Positions 44,792-55,705 of a stretch of DNA of 64,000 bases are shown here, piece after piece (position 1 is the stretch's first letter; every line of letters starts with the position of its first letter). The notes below the pieces were generated by a model. It had not been told where the DNA came from and did not search any database. It saw only the letters and a list, made by a program, of their open reading frames with translations. The stretch comes from Ascaphus truei. Taxonomy: Eukaryota > Chordata > Amphibia > Anura > Ascaphidae. The position numbers and the translations under genes are program-made. The DNA is taken from NCBI GenBank assembly GCA_036426205.1, contig CM071574.1:10926020-10990019 (forward strand), given 5' to 3'.

Positions 44792-46206
44792 GTCTTAAAA
44801 TTAGGTAAATACAACCTCAGATGAACAACAACACATGACATATTACAGTGTCATGATTTAACAAAAATAAAGCCAAATGGAGAAGCCATGTGTGAAAAAC
44901 TAAGTATACCTTATGATTACATAGCTTGTAGAACCACCTTTAGCAGCAATAACTTGAAGTAATTGTTTTCTGTATGACTTTATCAGTCTCTCACATCGTT
45001 GTGGAGGAATTTTGGCCCCCTCTTCTTTACAACGTTGCTTCAGTTCATTAAGGTTTTTGGGCATTTGTTTATGCCACAGCATTTCAATCGGGTTGAGGTC
45101 TGGACTTTGACTGGGCCATTGCAACACCTTGATTCTTTTCTTTTTCAGCCATTCTGTTGTAGATTTGCTGCTGTGCTTGGGATCATTGTCCTGTTGCATG
45201 ACCCAATTTCGGCCAAGCTATAGTTGTCGAACAGATGGCCTCACATTTGACTCTAGAATACTTTGGTATACAGAGGAGTCCATGGTCGACTCAATGACTG
45301 CAAGGTTCCCAGGTCCTGTGGCTGCAAAACAAGCCCAAATCATCACCCCTCCACCACCGTGCTTGACAGTTGGTATGAGATGTTTGTGCTGATATGCTGT
45401 GTTTGGATTTCGCCAAACGTGGCGCTGTGCATTATGGCCAAACATCTCCACTTTGGTCTCGTCTGTCCAAAGGACATTGTTCCAGAAGTCTTGTGGTTTG
45501 TTCAGATGCAACTTTACAAACCTAAGCCGTGCTGCCATGTTCTTTTTAGAGAGAAGAGGCTTTCTCCTTGCAACCCTTCCAAACAAACCATACTTGTTCA
45601 GTCTTTTTTCTAATTGTACTGTCATGAACTTTAACATTTGATATGTTAACTGAGGCCTGTAGAGTCTGAGATGTAACTCTTGGTTTTTTTTGCAATTTCT
45701 CTGAGCATTGCACGGTCTGACCTTGGGGTGAATTTGCTGGGATATCCACTCCTGTGAAGATTGGCAATTGTCTTGAATGTTTTCCACTTTTAAATAATCT
45801 TTCTCACTGTAGAATGATGGACTTTAAATTGTTTGGAAATTGCCTTATAGCCCTTCCCAGATTGATGGGCAGCAACAATTACTTCTCTAAGATCATTGCT
45901 CATGTTTTTCATCCTTGGCATAGTGTTAACACACACCTGAATGCTCCAGACAAGCAAAATCCTAAAACTTAAGCTTTTATAGAGGTGGTCACACTTGCTG
46001 ATGATCAATTAATCAAGGGCATTTGATTAGCAGCACCTGTCTGCTACTTAGCATCTTAATTCCTATGGAAGCAGTAAGGGTGTACTTAGTTTTTCAAACA
46101 TAGCTTCTCCATTTTGGCTTTATTTTTGTTAAATAAATCATGATACAGTGTAATATGTCATGTGTTGTTGTTCATCTGAAGTTGTATTAGCCTAATTTTA
46201 AGTGAT
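44792..46206 (-). mobile_element. Tc1/mariner element with long inverted ends
   Basis: Inverted ends of over 100 bp match closely: CTTAAAATTAGG..TACAACCTCAGATGAACAAC at the left and its complement at the right, continuing through AACAAAAATAAAGCCAAA and GAAAAACTAAGTA. Left-end homology may begin farther out, near 44700, as I recall such families having about 200-bp ends; the right end is cut at the adjoining GC-rich repeat. Confidence 0.9.
44900..45921 (-). pseudogene. Tc1-like transposase, frameshifted
   Basis: Starts at MPRMKNMSNDLRE (45921) with the paired-type helix-turn-helix (YKAISKQFKVHHSTVRKII). After frameshifts comes the second helix region (PRVTSQTL). The catalytic domain follows: Asp in LWTDETK, the GGGGVMIWACF motif, Asp in QQDNDPKH and Glu in SPDLNPIE, spacing DD34E. 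All three catalytic residues and the C-terminus survive, but at least three frame breaks, two in the N-terminal third and one near 45210, prevent expression. About 340 residues would be normal for this family. Confidence 0.93.
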
Positions 46207-46212
46207 GCTTTC

Positions 46213-46500
46213 TCTGGCCTTAGACAGCGCGCCATCAGGGGGCGGGCCGGGGGTGGGCCAGTGATGTCACGAAGCTGGTTCGCCTTCATTATGCGAACCG
46301 CTCACGTGACCGGCCCTGCGCTCCGGCGAGCGCTGAAATGTAAAAATCTGCTAAGACCTATGCTTCCGCGCGCTTGCGGAAGTGTAGGCGAGCTTCAACT
46401 AAAGCCACTCTAATTGCGGCTGTAGGGGCTCAGTGCCGAGCGGAAGCGCGCCTCAGCGCGCCTCCGCCAGCAAGCAGCAACCCTGGACGAGGCCTAAAGT
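46213..46500. mobile_element. GC-rich MITE (GATGTCAC..CTGGTTCGCC family), copy 3
   Basis: GC-rich island in AT-rich intron with GTGATGTCACGAAGCTGGTTC, CGCCTTCATT and repeated GCGCGCCTC. Shares its core with segments at 11115-11425 and 17165-17480. The ends GGCCTTAGACAGCG and CTGGACGAGGCCTAA look weakly inverted. It abuts and probably truncates the Tc1 element. Confidence 0.6.
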
Positions 46501-46887
46501 GTTTAATCTATGTTAAATCCTATTTTTTCATTGTAATGAGATTGCTAGGTTAAGGTGGTGACATTATACCACTTACAGGTGTATGTCAGTCTGAGTAGTT
46601 TAGACTAAGTTTATTTACTCTAAGACGTAGACAGACATAGACAGTTTTTAATGAAGATGAATGATTATTATATAAGTGATATACAGTAGCAGTTATTGAT
46701 AGGTCAAAGATAGGCTGGATTCTATTTGAAGGATAGTGATCATAGACCAGTTTTCTACGCGCAGCAACTATAATCATGTAGTAGATTGATGGGCAAATCT
46801 GACATACTGTGTTTCTTATGAGCCATCATAATGGATGGAACTACGTGACGTCTAATGTAATTTTACTGAGATCTCCTTTGCTCTATG

Positions 46888-46985
46888 CCGGGGTGGCCAA
46901 ATCCAGTCCCCAAGGGCTACCAACAACTCAGGACATCCCTGCTTCAGCACAGGTGGCTCAATCAATGGCTCAGTTGAAGACTGAT
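46888..46985. mobile_element. Palindromic hAT-type MITE, copy 9 (left half only)
   Basis: CCGGGGTGGCCAAATCCAG to CAATGGCTCAGTTGAAGAC is present; the inverted second half is missing. Confidence 0.8.
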
Positions 46986-47079
46986 TTTTTTGAGGACATC
47001 TGGTACCTTCAAGACTCAAGATTCTGTATTCAGGAAGCAGGATACTTTTGGTGTGAAATGAGGTAAGTAGTAAGATCTC

Positions 47080-47240
47080 TGAATACTATATAAAGCAGTC
47101 TGTGTCATGAATGCAGTAAGAGCTTGAAAAAGGGTCGGTAATGCCCATTGCCCGGTTTTAGTCTTTTTTTATACCGATTGAGTAAATACATTTCCTGTTT
47201 TTTTTCACAACTGGAGTGCTGTGGATATCTGTCGCTATAT
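47080..47240 (+). repeat. Probable 5' terminal repeat region of the Penelope-like element
   Basis: Non-coding sequence just upstream of the RT containing AGCTTGAAAAAGGGTCGG and ACAACTGGAGTGCTGTGGAT. Placement before the RT and the resemblance to terminal segments I recall from amphibian Penelope-type repeats are the only support. Ends unknown. Confidence 0.35.
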
Positions 47241-47284
47241 ATATTGTAGGATGTCAGGTGGCTGAAGTCCATTCTACTTTACCC

Positions 47285-47374
47285 ATACAAAGTGATATAT
47301 ATATATATAATAGATAGATAATATATCATAATAAATATATACTTATATATATATATATAATAATATAATATATC

Positions 47375-47400
<26 letters not shown>
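47285..47400. repeat. TA-rich microsatellite
   Basis: (TA)n runs interrupted by GATAGATA and TAATAATATAATA between 47285 and 47400, immediately upstream of the Penelope-like RT. Confidence 0.9.
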
Positions 47401-47405
<5 letters not shown>

Positions 47406-49028
47406 CTCATTAAAAACACTCCCGATTCACACAAGAGAACAAATTCTGGACCTGATAGCAGCTAACCCAGTACCTGGCATGTTCTACATGCTCCATAAAA
47501 TTCACAAAGAGGGTCACCCTGGGCGCCCTATTATCTCTGAATCTGGCACACTGACTGAGAACATTTCTGACTGGGTGGAAGGCATTCTAAAACCACTTGT
47601 CAGGAACACACCCAGCTATATCCAGTACACCACTGACCTGCTAAACAAACTTAATACCATTGGCCCCCTCCGAACAGGAACACTACTAGTAACCATGGAT
47701 GTATAATCACTTTACACAAACATCCCCACAAAGATGGAATTTTAGCCTGCAGATACTTTCTGGGACAGCAGCATCCACTCACAGAGACAGTGACTAAATG
47801 CATTACATTCATTCTAACCCATAACTACTTGACATTTGGAAATGGCACATACCACTTGACAACTGGGACTGCTTTGGGCACTGAGATGGCATCACAGTAT
47901 GCCAATCTGTTCCGCGCAAACCTGGAAAATAATTTTCTTTCCATCGGTTACTTGAAACCCCTTACATACCTTCAATACATCGATGACATCCTCCTGATTT
48001 GGACCTCTGGTAAACAGGACCTCATACAGTTCCATGAGACCTTCAAAACATTCCACCCGACTTTCAACCTCAAATTCACCGATTCCCGAGACGAAGTACA
48101 TTTCCTACACACCACAATTACTATAAAGAACAACCAACTACAGACCTCTATATACCGCAAACCTATAGATAGAGCCAGCTATTTGAGGGACAACAGCTTC
48201 CATCCCACACACACTAAGAGTGCAACCATCTACAGTCAAGCCATATGATACAACCGGATATGCTCCGACATAGCAGACAGAGGCCAGCGGATTACAGCCT
48301 TGAGATCGAATTTCATAAATCGTGGATACAACCACAGAATTGTAGAACAGCAAATTCACAAAGCCACCAGAATACAAAGAAGTTATCTCCTTGAATACAG
48401 AAATAAAGAGACAAGCGACTGAGTACCTTTGTTGGTCACATATAACCCACACCTAGAAGCCCTACGCAAAATCACCAGGGAACTACAACCCATTCTCCAG
48501 GAAGACAAAACTGCAACAGGTCTTCTCAAGGAAATGATGGTGAGGAGTAAAGTATTCAACAAAACAACTGAATGCGGGACAAGACCATGCCAGGATGCAA
48601 AATGCAAAATCTGCACAATGTTACACACAGCGGGCACAATACAAATACCACACAGGAATCTGGAGTACAAAATCAAAGGAAGGTTCACCTGTTCCTCCAG
48701 CAATGTTGTGTACCTTATTATGTGCATGAAATGCCCATGAGGCTGCTACTACATAAGTGAGACGGGACAGGGACTAAAAAAGAGAATGAATCTGCATCGC
48801 CAAAGCATCACATGCGGAACAAGAGTCAGTCCTGTCAGCGAACATTTCTCTGACTCAGGCCATAAGATGAAAAATTTGAAGGTGGCCATACTCAAAGGTA
48901 ATCTTAGATCACCGAAAGAGAGACAGTTGCATGAATACAAATTTATGAAACTGTTCGGGACACTGACCGCTGGCGTAAACCGAGACTGCAGTTTCATGAG
49001 CCACTACACAAGAGAACTCTTCCCATGA
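47406..49028 (+). pseudogene. Penelope-like retroelement: RT plus GIY-YIG endonuclease, decayed
   Basis: Coding remnant opposite to LRP1B. Reverse transcriptase starts near 47406 (TREQILDLI), then PGMFYMLHKIHK and GRPIISESGT; a stop at 47704 and a frameshift follow SLYTNIP. The RT catalytic motif YIDD lies at about 47974-47986 in QYIDDILLIW. The thumb region continues to about 48248. The C-terminal domain (48429-49028) is a GIY-YIG endonuclease: VVYLIMCMKCP, a stop at 48738, YYISETGQ, LKKRMNLHR and a C-terminal HEYKFMKLF. Two stops and frameshifts inactivate it. RT joined to GIY-YIG is diagnostic of Penelope-like elements. Confidence 0.92.
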
Positions 49029-49595
49029 GTGCTAAATCCCATGTCTATAAATACTGCGCTATATGAATGCACACACAGCTGTCTAGTACACATACAAATG
49101 TACAACATAATTCTATCTCTATATACCAATAGGGACTACATAGTATCCACACAAATTAATAGTAATGCAACACCCTCTTACATTTCAACACCCACCAACA
49201 CCATTGGTATACACTCTCCCTCCACAGACACCTTTTGTAAAGTGCTGTATATACTGTGGGTGCTCTATAAATTTATATTTACACACGCACATACACACAC
49301 ACCCACTTACATCAAAAACATTCAGGGACCATTTAACACCTAAAGTCATAAATCACATACTGCACAGGGGGAGGGATGAGTTTCATCCATAGATAACATT
49401 CCAGGCTGTTTTAAAGTAAAACCTTTCTTGCTTTATCCATTGTAACATCACCCAAAGAAGAAATCTTGCACAAATAAAAGCATTTTGTTAGCCACAGAAC
49501 GATATCGAGTATTTGTTTTTTTATTATTAAACTTGGCTAACACGGTACAGATACCTCTACATATATACATATACATATATACATATATATATATA

Positions 49596-49808
49596 CAGCT
49601 CAACCCCGTTACAACGCGATCCGTTACAACGCGAATCTCCTTATATAAGCATATAAGCGTGGCTCCCAATTTTCATATTTATGAAGACTTTAGAACATGA
49701 TTATTGGTATCTTAAATACTTTATTGTACATTATTTCTAACGCGATCTGCTTATAACGCTATGTGATCCTTTGGACCCCAAGCACAGCGTTATAAGGGGG
49801 TTGAGCTG
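49596..49808. mobile_element. Mariner/Tc1-type MITE with TA target duplication
   Basis: A 213-bp element starting CAGCTCAACCCCGTTACAAC and ending GCGTTATAAGGGGGTTGAGCTG, inverted ends of about 22 bp with few mismatches. TA flanks both sides. The interior repeats 'AACGCGAT' variants near both ends. Non-coding. Confidence 0.85.
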
Positions 49809-50566
49809 TATACAGTATAGTCCCTGGAGGGGCCTTGAGTCATATTAAGAGATTTTCAGCAGATGAGGAAGACTTTTCAAACAGTGAGAGTCACCTTGAT
49901 TATCCTGCTAATCATTAGCAGAATACCCATTATTGTTTCAGTATCATTGTCAATGATTGATATGGTATAAAGTAATTACAAATCTATATTAATTCCATGT
50001 CAGTAATACATTCTAGCATTTCAAAGTAATAAAGTACCTTCCGTATTATTAATATATTCTGTGATGCCTTATTGGTATAACACTTTTAAGTATATACTGT
50101 ACAGTACATAAATTATAACCATTATTAAAATATTTCAGATACAGTTGTCTAAATGATTTCTTAATATTCTTTTTAGAAGCTCATGTTATCATTATGTCAC
50201 AGCAGCAGGTAGTGGTAGTTTAGGGGATGCTGCTTAGATTTTCTTCTCTTCCATAAGCTTCTCAGTACACAGCAAGCACTTAATAATTCACAATATCATA
50301 ATGTACTGTAATTATGCACACACAAAACCATGCCTGGAGAATACATAATAGAAGTAACTCCTGTACAAACAAAAATGTAATAGAATTCAGATTTTGTATT
50401 TAAGATACTCTTGTGTTAGGCTTTGTAAAGATCTCTAAGGAGATCAAAACGAGAGACCAAATCAGATTGTTAATCACCAGCATAATATATAATAGGACTT
50501 CATCTTTATCTTTTAGATTCCTGCACATCATTTCCCATTCATCAGCACATAAATGTCATGTGATAC

Positions 50567-50750
50567 CTGAAAGAGATTTGCAGCCCTTTGGATTTTCAGG
50601 TTGTATTTCATACCCATCTGCACATAAGCACTTGTAGGTTCCATATGTATTGATGCATTGCTGGCTACAGGGGAAGCCAGATACACATTCATCAATGTCT
50701 ACACATGTTTTGCCATCATTCTTCAATCGAAATCCAGGCCAACATTTGCA
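50567..50750 (-). CDS. LRP1B: LRP1B exon: end of first EGF-like module and a calcium-binding EGF module
   Basis: The exon opens in phase 0 with [16 protein letters not shown], which finishes the EGF module begun in the previous exon. It then encodes a calcium-binding EGF module with the DIDEC start and a full set of cysteines ([26 protein letters not shown]). The Asn/Tyr region NTYGTYKC fits the Asn-hydroxylation and aromatic positions of cbEGF modules. It ends in phase 1 (KSLS, then one base) before GTATCA. EGF pairs of this kind dock on the propeller that follows. Confidence 0.93.
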
Positions 50751-51981
50751 CTATGAAAAAAAATATTATCCTATCAGTCTATGTTATTGCCAGTGATTGT
50801 TTTCTATAAATAAACCGGATGCAATCAAATTTAAATACATTCCAACATAGTAAATATGATATAGTGCCGCAAAATAAAAGAACATTTGATGTCATTTATG
50901 AATACATTGAAGCTTTTACTTATTGCCTCCAATGGGTAAATGCAGCTATATAGCCTATCATTCCATCAATTAAGCAATGGTTAGAGAAATGATTTGTTAT
51001 GGCCAAGGATGGTTGTGTCTTGCTGCAATACAAAAACTGAGATAAACTCTGAACTTCATTGAAAACATATACAGAGGTGAAGGAACTGTATTCTTTTTTT
51101 TATACTAGGAGATGCCACTGTCTTGCACAACCTGCAGTTCCAATTTAGCTTTGGACAATCTGCTGTTTCAATCCCATTTTCCTATCTTAATAAACGATTA
51201 GCAATAGAATATGATGGTCCAGCCTTTACCGTGTGAACCCAAGTGATTTGAACCGGCGCTAAAATCCCCACAGCACTAATGGATAGTGCAACAAAAATAT
51301 ATTACATGAAATGTTGTGTAACCCAAAAAAATACTTCTCAACCTTCCAAGGAATATGCAAGGATTCCCTACAAAAGCAGTCTTGGTCCGGGGTGGGAAAG
51401 GAGCGATGATTTCAGGAACACACCAAAAAATAAAAAATAAAAACAATAATGGTGCAGTATATCAATACAATCAGATTAAGTTAGATGTCTTGGCTCTGTA
51501 GAAATTCCTACTTACAACAAGTGGAATATAAAAGGGCAATGGTCTGACTCTGTCAGTGTAGATGAAGTTATATCTCAGCAGAGGAATAGATTCAGGATCA
51601 TGGAAACCTCAAACGGAGATCATGCAAGTTCATGTACTCAAATCCAGAGGATGATCTGATGTGTACGGACCAAGGTATAGATCGCAAAAAACACTATTTA
51701 TCACACCAAAAAAAAGGAAAGTTGGAAATGTACTTACAATAAGTACATTATCTATGTACATATCAGGGTATCGGGAGACAGTAGAGTGCTGGTCCTGAGT
51801 GGTAAGAGTGCTCCCGTCCTCAAGCAGCTTCAACCTCGCCGCCGATGGATGGCGTCTGACGTCACTTCCGGTATACGGGTGACGACGTCCGGTTGAGGGC
51901 AAAGGAGACGGACAGCAATGGATCGGCAGCAGAACTCGGTCGTCTTCACTTCGTGGGCAGCGGCAGCAGACTGACTGGACA

Positions 51982-52026
51982 AGCTCTACGCGTTTCGCGG
52001 TACTTAGACAGCTTCCTCAGGATCCA
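51982..52026 (-). ncRNA. Hammerhead-ribozyme-like motif (degenerate), candidate
   Basis: Read on the minus strand: CTGAGGA (fits the core CUGANGA), one extra A, a stem GCTGT/ACCGC with one mismatch and a 6-nt loop, then GAAA (core box 2). After that comes AC-GC-GT, a tiny 2-bp stem III, and a GTA cleavage triplet. Flanking bases GGATC and GAGCT can form part of stem I (C-G, T-A, mismatch, G-C, G.T). The inserted A makes self-cleavage doubtful. Short stem III hammerheads are known in Penelope-like elements. Confidence 0.3.
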
Positions 52027-52045
52027 AGTGGATTAACATAGCATT

Positions 52046-52110
52046 GAAGCAGGGGGTCTCCGGGGCGGTACCCCGTTAATTGCAGCTGCGGGGACCCCCC
52101 CCCCTGCTTC
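52046..52110. repeat. Hairpin of CCCCCTGCTTC type inside the fold-back element
   Basis: GAAGCAGGGGGTCTCCGG pairs with GGGGACCCCCCCCCCTGCTTC across a short loop. The following CGGAGATACAGGCTG resembles, in reverse complement, the CCTGTATCTTTGGAAGCAGG stretch at 50-70, so this is a dispersed repeat. Confidence 0.6.
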
Positions 52111-52189
52111 CGGAGATACAGGCTGTAGGGGGCGCCGGTAGTCGCTCCGCTTGCAGGGTTCACTTAATAGCCGCTATTCAAAACTCCTG

Positions 52190-52836
52190 TGCCCTGGAGT
52201 TATAGGGAGGGGTTATATGGGGTAATTGGAGTAGTTATAGGGAGGGGGTATATGGGGTAATAGGAGGAGTTATAGGGAGGGGGTATATGGGGTAATAGGA
52301 GGAGTTATAGGGAGGGGTTATATGGGGTAATAGGATGAGCTATAGGGAGCGGGTATATGGGGTAATAGGAGGAGTTATAGTGAGGGGGTTATATGGGGTA
52401 ATAGGAGGAGTTATAGGGAGGGGTTATATGGGGTAATAGGAGGAGTTATAGGGAGAGGTTATATGGGGTAATAGGAGGATTTATAGGGGCGGTTATATGG
52501 GGTAATAGGAGGAGTTATAGGGAGGGGTTATATGGAGCCATAGGAGGAGTTATAGGGAGCGGGTATATGGGGTAATAGGAGGAGTTATAGGGAGCGGGTA
52601 TATGGGGTAATAGGAGAAGTTATAGGGAGGGGTTATATGGGGTAATAGAAGGAGTTATAGGGAGCGGTTATATGGGGTAATAGGAGGAGTTATAGGGAGG
52701 GGTTATATGGAGCCATAGGAGGAGTTATAGGGAGCGGGTATATGGGGTAATAGGAGGAGTTATAGGGAGGGGGTTGTATGGGGTAATAGGATGAGTTATA
52801 GGGAGGGGTTATATGGGGTAATAGGAGGAGTTATCC
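52190..52836. repeat. 35-bp minisatellite, about 18 copies
   Basis: Tandem units of GGAGGAGTTATAGGGAGGGG followed by TTATATGGGGTAATA, with small substitutions between copies (GAGGG/GAGCG, one unit with GGAGCCATA twice at a fixed spacing). It fills the loop of the fold-back element. Strongly purine-biased on this strand. Confidence 0.95.
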
Positions 52837-53939
52837 TATCTGGATTTGAGTACATGACATCTGCATGATCTCCGTTTGAGGTTTCCATGATCCTGAATCT
52901 ATTCCTCTGCTGAAGATATAACTTCATCTACACTGACAGAGTCAGACCATTGCCCTTTTATATTCCACTTGTTGTAAGTAGGACAGAGTCAGACCATTGC
53001 CCTTTTATATTCCACTTGTTGTAAGTAGAAATTTCTACAGAGCCAAGACATCTAACTTATTCTGATTGTATTGATATACTGCACCATTATTGTTTTTATT
53101 TTTTATTTTTTGGTGTGTTCCTGAAATCATCGCTCCCTTCCCACCCCGGACCAAGCTAGCCTTTACCGTGACATTGCTAGGTCAGACTTGCAGTTTTTTT
53201 ATCTGTCTATTATAGAAAATATTAGATATGGACCAATCTGTGTGACTTTGAACCCCAGTGACTGGATATGTTGTACACGTGTAATGAAGTTTATTAGGAA
53301 GTTTGTTTCTTACATAATGTGATAGAGGAGATGACATTGAGTGCCAAACTGGAATTGTACGATTCTACATAATAAGAAAAAGTTAATTTTTGGTGTCAAG
53401 TACACATTTACAGTTTTATACTCCATGTAACTTTTAAATAAAAGGATATTTGAAAGAATTAGGTTATCTGAAAACATCTGCTAAAAGCACCTGCCTTATA
53501 AACAGCTACATTAGGGTTCAAGAAGTTTAATGCAAATGAATCAAACCTTGTTTCAGCTTTCTGGACTCATTGCGTTTAGTTTACAACTAGCTTCTAGCTA
53601 AAAGCTATTAAAAGCAGCAGTCTAATGAGTCTTGGTGGTCCTGTAATAGCCACTTCATGTGCTCAATTTCATTTCTACACACTGAATCTTTATGGCTACA
53701 GTTCTGAAACTGTATAATGTTTGCAAGACTGAAATTGGCATGTGTTGTCCATGTGGATGTGCTCCAGTGATATTAATTATTGTATTCTATACCTGTGTGT
53801 GCCACTATTTCTACATTTATTTGGTCATTTCAATATTTGAAACATGCATACTATATTTTACTTGACTATATTGTGAATTGCATTGCTTGTGTGTTGCTTA
53901 TATGCAATTTCTATTCTTGACGTAAAAGAGACAGTAGAT

Positions 53940-54068
53940 CAGGAGTGGCCAACTCTAGTCCTCAAGGGCCGCCAACAGGCCAGGTATTGATTCACATGTG
54001 CTGAAGTAGGGATATCCTTAAAACCTAACCTGTTGGTGACTCTTGAGGACCGCAGTTGGCCACTTCTG
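53940..54068. mobile_element. Palindromic hAT-type MITE, copy 10 (short form)
   Basis: A 129-bp internally deleted copy, from CAGGAGTGGCCAACTC to GCAGTTGGCCACTTCTG. CAGTAGAT flanks it exactly at 53932-53939 and 54069-54076, an 8-bp target duplication. Confidence 0.92.
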
Positions 54069-54079
54069 CAGTAGATACT

Positions 54080-54610
54080 CAATGTGCATACACGTTTCAC
54101 GCACACTTTACCAGTTAATCCCAGCCTCCAAAACATCCCACAATATTGAAATTAAAAACAATGTGAGTAGGGAATTTACAAAAATAAGAAAATGTTTGTT
54201 AACAAGCAATGTTTTGGTCCTTCGGCAGGGACCTTTCTCCAGTTATAGAGCAAAACAAAAAGGTGCATAAAAACCCAGGGCTGGGGCAGATGGGGAGCAG
54301 CAACAGAGGTTAACATCAGCACAGGTAAATTAGGAGAGAAAGGCGCCCAGAAAAAAGAGCGAAAATACTGTTTGAGTAGAAAAAGGAATGAAAAAATAAA
54401 GCAAACCTAACCAGCATGAAAGAGGCGCAAGTACTTTGAACAAATGATGAAGGACATGATCAAGTCACAATTATATGCTAAATAAGCAAGAAACATTTTT
54501 AGAGAGTATAACTTCTAATAACAAAATATCCAGTAGAGTTCTGGGGAGCAATTGTGGTCCGAGCATTTCAGTAGGTTTGATTAGAGTCAGTCTCTAAAAA
54601 AAGTTTTTCT
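54080..54610. repeat. Unclassified repeat-like segment with a stem-loop (GGTCC..GGACC)
   Basis: The minus strand at 54208-54241 reads CTGGAGAAAGGTCCC, then an 8-nt loop, GGACC and AAAAC. This layout, a purine-rich box, a short stem and an A-rich box, recalls the hammerhead-like motif of the fold-back elements, but the second box has lost its G. No ends can be defined, and no coding sequence is visible. Confidence 0.35.
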
Positions 54611-54789
54611 CTTATTTAGCATATAATTGTGGTTTGATTTTTTCCTCCATAATTTTTTTCAGATTTTTTTATGCTGGTTTGAGTCGCTGCATTTTTTAAT
54701 CTTTATTTCCACTTACTACTTTTTTTTTTTTGCTACTTTTCTCTATATGAAAAACTACAGGAGGGATGTACTGTATAGAGATAGATTGC

Positions 54790-55162
54790 GTGTGCGCACA
54801 CACACACTCATACACACACACACGTAAGAAGAAAGAAAGAAGAGAGAAAAAATGGTGGCAATCCACCAATGACAAAATCTTGCCTGGGTGCTATAGGCAA
54901 AATTGGGCAATAACCTATAGAACAGAATAGGAACTCAAAGGACTTATTAAGTTGTGCAAAAAAAGTCATTACATATTTTTGCACAACTCTTTAAGACCTG
55001 TGAGTGCCTATTCTGTTCTATAGAGTGTGTGTGTGTGTGTGTGTGTATGTGTGTGTGTGTGTGTTTGTGTGTGTGTGAGTGTGTGGTGTGTGTTGGTGTG
55101 GGTGTGGTGTGTGTGTGTGGTGTGGTTGTTGTGTGTGTGTGTGTGTGTGTGTGTGTCTGAGG

Positions 55163-55201
<39 letters not shown>

Positions 55202-55240
55202 TGTGTATATATATATATATATATATACACACACATACAC
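54790..55240. repeat. CA/GT and TA microsatellite tract
   Basis: A short (CA)n at 54793-54824 is followed by 55025-55201, a long (GT)n tract broken by GTGG and CTGAGG interruptions. It runs into (TA)n at 55206-55227 and a short CA stretch. The apparent His/Thr or Cys/Val reading frames through it are repeat artefacts. Confidence 0.95.
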
Positions 55241-55594
55241 CTACTGTGTACGTACACAAAAACATTCACACAGGTTGTTTCCCCCTCTGTGCCCTCTTGT
55301 CTGTTTCTCTCTCTCTCTCTCTATGACCCCTTTTCTCTTTCTGTGTTCCCTTGTCTATTTGTCTCTCCCTTCCCTGCGACCATCTGTCTGCCTCCCCTTT
55401 GAGTACCATTAGTTGCCTTCTGCCTTTGTTCTTGTCTTCTTCTCCCCTGTTCCACCTCTGATTGGTCCTTACCACCCCCTCTGTTCTGCTCTCCAACTCC
55501 TCCTCTGATTCATCTTCTCTGCTCCCCTGTCCCACCCCTAACTCTTCCGATTGTTCCTCTTCTTCTGTCCATTTCTTTCCTCCTCTAAGATAGA

Positions 55595-55705
55595 CATGCC
55601 GGTACTCCGTTCCTGCTACTAATATATGTGCAGGAACTCTGTTCCTGATGCTAATATAAGTGCCGGAACTCTGTTCCTGCTGCTAATATAAGTGCAGGAA
55701 CTGTG
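55595..55705. repeat. Short minisatellite, about 33-bp unit, three to four copies
   Basis: Tandem units built on GGAACTCTGTTCCTGCTGC followed by TAATATAAGTGC. Each unit contains the small palindrome GGAACTCTGTTCC. Confidence 0.8.

Larger units (their letters stand above)
44403..50566 (-). other. LRP1B intron (phase 1, GT-AG), about 6.2 kb
   Basis: Donor GTATCA, acceptor GCGTGTAG. It contains a mariner-type MITE (49596-49808), a Penelope-like element (about 47100-49030), a truncated palindromic MITE (46888-46985), a GC-rich MITE (46213-46500) and a Tc1 element (44792-46206). 49809-50560 and 44403-44690 are AT-rich with nothing I recognise. Confidence 0.85.
51221..53170. mobile_element. Fold-back element with long inverted arms and 13-bp flanking repeat
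   Basis: Two inverted arms of about 290-310 bp (51381-51660 and 52843-53155) start and end CTTGGTCCGG..CCGGACCAAG. AGCCTTTACCGTG occurs exactly at 51221-51233 and 53158-53170, possibly a target-site duplication around the whole insert. Between the arms lie a GC-rich segment with GACGTCACTTCCGG, a hammerhead-like motif, a CCCCCTGCTTC hairpin and a 35-bp minisatellite. The right arm has a 47-bp tandem duplication at 52935-53028. No transposase is encoded. It is probably a non-autonomous element; its superfamily is uncertain. Confidence 0.75.

Noticed and set aside
54947..55412. His/Thr- and Cys/Val-rich frames
   Set aside because: Translation of CA/GT microsatellite.
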